The notes beneath the pieces are model-generated. The model was not told the origin of the DNA, did no database searches, and worked only from the letters and a program-made list of their open reading frames with translations. DNA of 64,000 bases from Rotaria macrura. Taxonomy: Eukaryota > Rotifera > Eurotatoria > Philodinida > Philodinidae. The stretch lies in assembly GCA_900239685.1 (NCBI GenBank), contig OENT01000186.1, forward strand, positions 103,529 through 167,528, in the 5' to 3' direction. The position numbers and the translations under genes are program-made. Of the stretch, positions 61,325-64,000 are shown piece after piece (position 1 is the first letter of the stretch; every line of letters starts with the position of its first letter).

Positions 61325-62752
61325 GTGGATTTATTTCTTATATTGTTGACAAGTTGTAAACGTTTCCTTTTTATTTATATACGAACGAGTAATAATTTGT
61401 GATTTTTGGGTTTTTTCCTCCTATGACAAAACAAATTTTCTATTCGTTAAATTTTTCATCTGAATCACAGTGTTTTTTGATAAAAACAGGAGAAAAGAAA
61501 GAGTTTGTTTTTGTTTAGATCAACTACTCCGTCTACTAGAAAAATAAGAAATGAAAAATTTTTTTTGCAGAATTCACACATATTTTTCGAAAAACGTAGG
61601 AACTGTTCGTCTCCCAGTGAAAAATTTTCGCTGATTTTAATCAATTTATCCTGTGACAAAATCAAAATTGAGATCGATCTATAATTTCCATTATCGCAGA
61701 TCATGAGTTAACCGTCACTTAATATTGTTACTCATTCAGTCTGAAATTTTTGGATTAAATTGATTGTTCTGGAGGAAAATTAAGAGATAAAAGCGATCAA
61801 TAATATTGATTTCATTGCAAAATAATCCATTTTAATACGAAAATTTCATACTGAATGAGTAACAATACTAAGTAAAGGTTAAGTCATGATCTACTATCAT
61901 GAAAATTTTTAATCGATTTCAATGTTGATTTTGTTGCAGAATAAATCAATTAAAGTCACCGAAAATTTTTCACTGAGTTTACTCGCAGTCTTTATGGTGA
62001 TCTGCTTCCATTTCGATTACAGAGGTGAACGACGGGTTTTGCATGAAGATAATTTACAGAATGAGTTAAGTGATCGTCAGTCAAATATAGTTAATGAAAA
62101 AAACAATGAAAGTGACAATAAACGAGACAATAGCAACAAAATAATGAAAACTAGCTCGTTCATACAGAAAATGATTCTTCCCAAAATGTAAAAATATATA
62201 CACAGCATTTGTTGACGATTGGTGCCATCAGAAAAACAACTATCGTTTTTCAGCAGCTTCTATACAACATGTATTTTGTAGCAGTGTAATGAGCCCGAAA
62301 ACGGGATTTGAGAGTTTCACATTTCAGCCGAATGATAGAGGCTCCGCTCACAAGCTTTTCTTCAAAGTATTCTAATGTATTTAGCTAAATCTCTTTTTTA
62401 TTTTCAAAATTATTTTGAATAATAGGTCTTACTACTTTGTTGAAAAATCGACGAATTTTCAACAAATGGTTTATGAATAGAATCCTTCCCTTTTCAGTTT
62501 TTACGATTGAAATCAGTAAAATCGTCCACCTATTAATAATTGTAGCAAATTCAAACCTATTCTTGCTTATGGATGCGCTCTGGAATATATAATGAGACTG
62601 TATACCAATTGTATCAAATGCAGAATTCTTATGCTGTATTGAACGGAGTATATTTCGATGAGAACCACCGCGAAAACAGACCGGAAACGAGCATATTTTT
62701 AATACTGTTATGATTATTATTATTATCATCCTCAGTGATTTATCAAATGAAT
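61325..62752. repeat. Upstream region with a 361-bp foldback repeat at 61615-61975
   Basis: CAGTGAAAAATTTTCG at 61615 pairs with CGAAAATTTTTCACTG ending at 61975. The arms continue inward with moderate divergence, including TTGTTACTCATTCAGT at about 61728 and its inverse at 61851. No target duplication was found. The rest, down to 62752, shows nothing recognisable. Confidence 0.55.
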
Positions 62753-63021
62753 ACGAAAGTGGGCAAGTCAGAGATTTTTCAAGTCACAAGTCAAATCAAA
62801 ACAGGTCAAGGCTCCGTTTGGCTCAACTAACGGTATATCTTTAATTAGTGCAGAGTTGATTTGACTTGACAGACGAGGCAACCAAAGTCGGGATTTTTAA
62901 AAAATTTCCGAAGTCACATCATGTGTATTAAAAAGTTTTCAGTAGTTAACTTAAGTCAAATCTTTGCTTGACTGGGTACGACTTGACGTGAGTCATTTTT
63001 CGTTTGACTTGCCCAGCTCTG
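62753..63021. mobile_element. Decayed hAT-like MITE with AAGTCA motifs
   Basis: The right end reads GACTTGCCCAGCTCTG, the inverse of the CAGAGCTGGGC terminus of the element at 47055. The left end, ACGAAAGTGGGCAAGTCAGA, is a damaged version. TCAAGTC, GTCAAATC and TTGACTTGAC units fill the interior. No clear target duplication. Confidence 0.55.
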
Positions 63022-64000
63022 GGGGAATAATAAACTGATCATGTGCGACTCTAGATTTATTTTGAAGAGGAGACAAAACAAAATCATATAGCACTTTTGA
63101 ATGGCTACGGATACATCTTCCGAGAGTGACATTTCGTTCATGAAAAAACGTTTTTCTATGGATTTCATTTTGGCTTCAGTGGATAGCGATAAGTATATGT
63201 GCATGACTTTGACTCTTCAAGTTGCGCATGCCAATCTACTTGTGTTTTTTGCTCACTTTCATAGTTTTTACGGATTCCATAGTAGAAAGTTATGCATGTA
63301 ATGGGATACTTGGGAGTATTCATCTGAACGTAGAGTGGCAAAACCTACTCACACTTCCTCTTGTTTGAATGGAGCAATTGGATAAAGAAAGAAATCTATA
63401 TATGAGCTGCAAAAGAAATGAATGAAAAAAAATAAAAATAGTTTATCACCATGAATTACAAAAATGGAAATTAAACGATAGTTTTCCCATTTCTTTTTGT
63501 GAATCATACGTAGTACAAACCCAGATAAAAGAAAACGGTCCTCAAATGCCCTGGAACGGCGTAAAAACTATGCGAAACCTTAAAATTGGGCCCGTTTTTC
63601 TGTCACCTCTGAAGACTAAAAGAATAACGTTAAAAGTGATCGCCATTTTCTAGCAGAAAAGGGCCCGTATAGCGAGCTGATGGATATCGGCAAAATAGGG
63701 TAAGAACTAACGCCGTTGTATAGGCGTTTCAGGCGGCCTTTCAGACGATCGGAATTCTTCTCAGGGGGTGGTATCTTATGCTTCTTTTCTGTCAGATGCA
63801 GGATATTTCACAACCAGGGTTGCCACCTCATCAAGTCAAAAAAAGCGGAAAACTGAACTTGAAAAGCTGATAATAACGGAAAGGAAAACAGAAAAAGCGG
63901 AAGCATATTTTTTATAGAGTTTTTGTATTTCTAAGAATATTACAGTAGTGTCAAACTTGAAACTTGAATTCAATTATTGAACTGGTCTTCAACTATTCAA
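63022..64000. repeat. Right edge, with a second copy of the dispersed repeat at 63520-63775
   Basis: 63520-63775 matches the intronic repeat at 52470-52745 (AAGAAAACGG, ACGGCGTAAAAAC, GGCCTTTCAGACGATCGGAA). The remaining sequence, including a frame of 66 codons at 63101-63301, has no recognisable content. Confidence 0.5.

Overview
This window looks like animal nuclear DNA, most likely from a bdelloid rotifer (inference). It is AT-rich, and the conserved animal genes are split by many short GT-AG introns of about 50-75 bp plus a few of 1-1.5 kb. An intron-free AhpD-like gene, ankyrin/ADP-ribosyltransferase fusions and a huge single-exon NACHT gene sit beside dense small DNA transposons, a mixture typical of bdelloids. 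No bacterial operons, rRNA genes, convincing tRNA genes or CRISPR arrays were seen. Two single N bases lie at the hinges of long palindromes and are probably assembly artefacts.

Left part, 1-26 kb, is a conventional gene region. It holds a clathrin-interactor/epsinR gene (CLINT1, minus strand, 3' end outside the window); head to head with it a KIAA2013 orthologue in 10 exons; a coiled-coil Death-domain gene; a 15-exon SLC13 sodium-coupled anion transporter (minus); an intron-free carboxymuconolactone-decarboxylase/AhpD-like gene (minus); and a single-exon, disordered His/Pro/Asn-rich protein. Exon models were built by hand from splice sites. Those for KIAA2013 (625 aa), SLC13 (624 aa) and the Death-domain gene (638 aa) stay in frame throughout, although one donor and the last junction of the Death-domain gene are uncertain.

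Right part, 28-64 kb, is accessory DNA. Three genes of a defence or signalling type stand alone: an ankyrin plus R-S-E ADP-ribosyltransferase, a 2,199-residue NACHT NTPase in one exon, and a 905-residue fusion of a J-like domain (HPD lost), ankyrin repeats and a PARP-like domain. Between them lie at least a dozen foldback or TIR elements. Four have 7-8 bp target duplications matching exactly or at 7 of 8 positions (hAT-like), and several others sit on TA (mariner-like). A small gene encoding only a TDP-43-type N-terminal domain lies next to a decayed copy of itself.

The strongest leads are the NACHT / ART / J-ANK-ART island, the TDP-43 N-terminal-domain-only gene with its decayed neighbour, and a cohort of hAT-like MITEs whose interiors are reiterations of short motifs also found near their ends. 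Functional links among the island genes are inferred from proximity and family type only.
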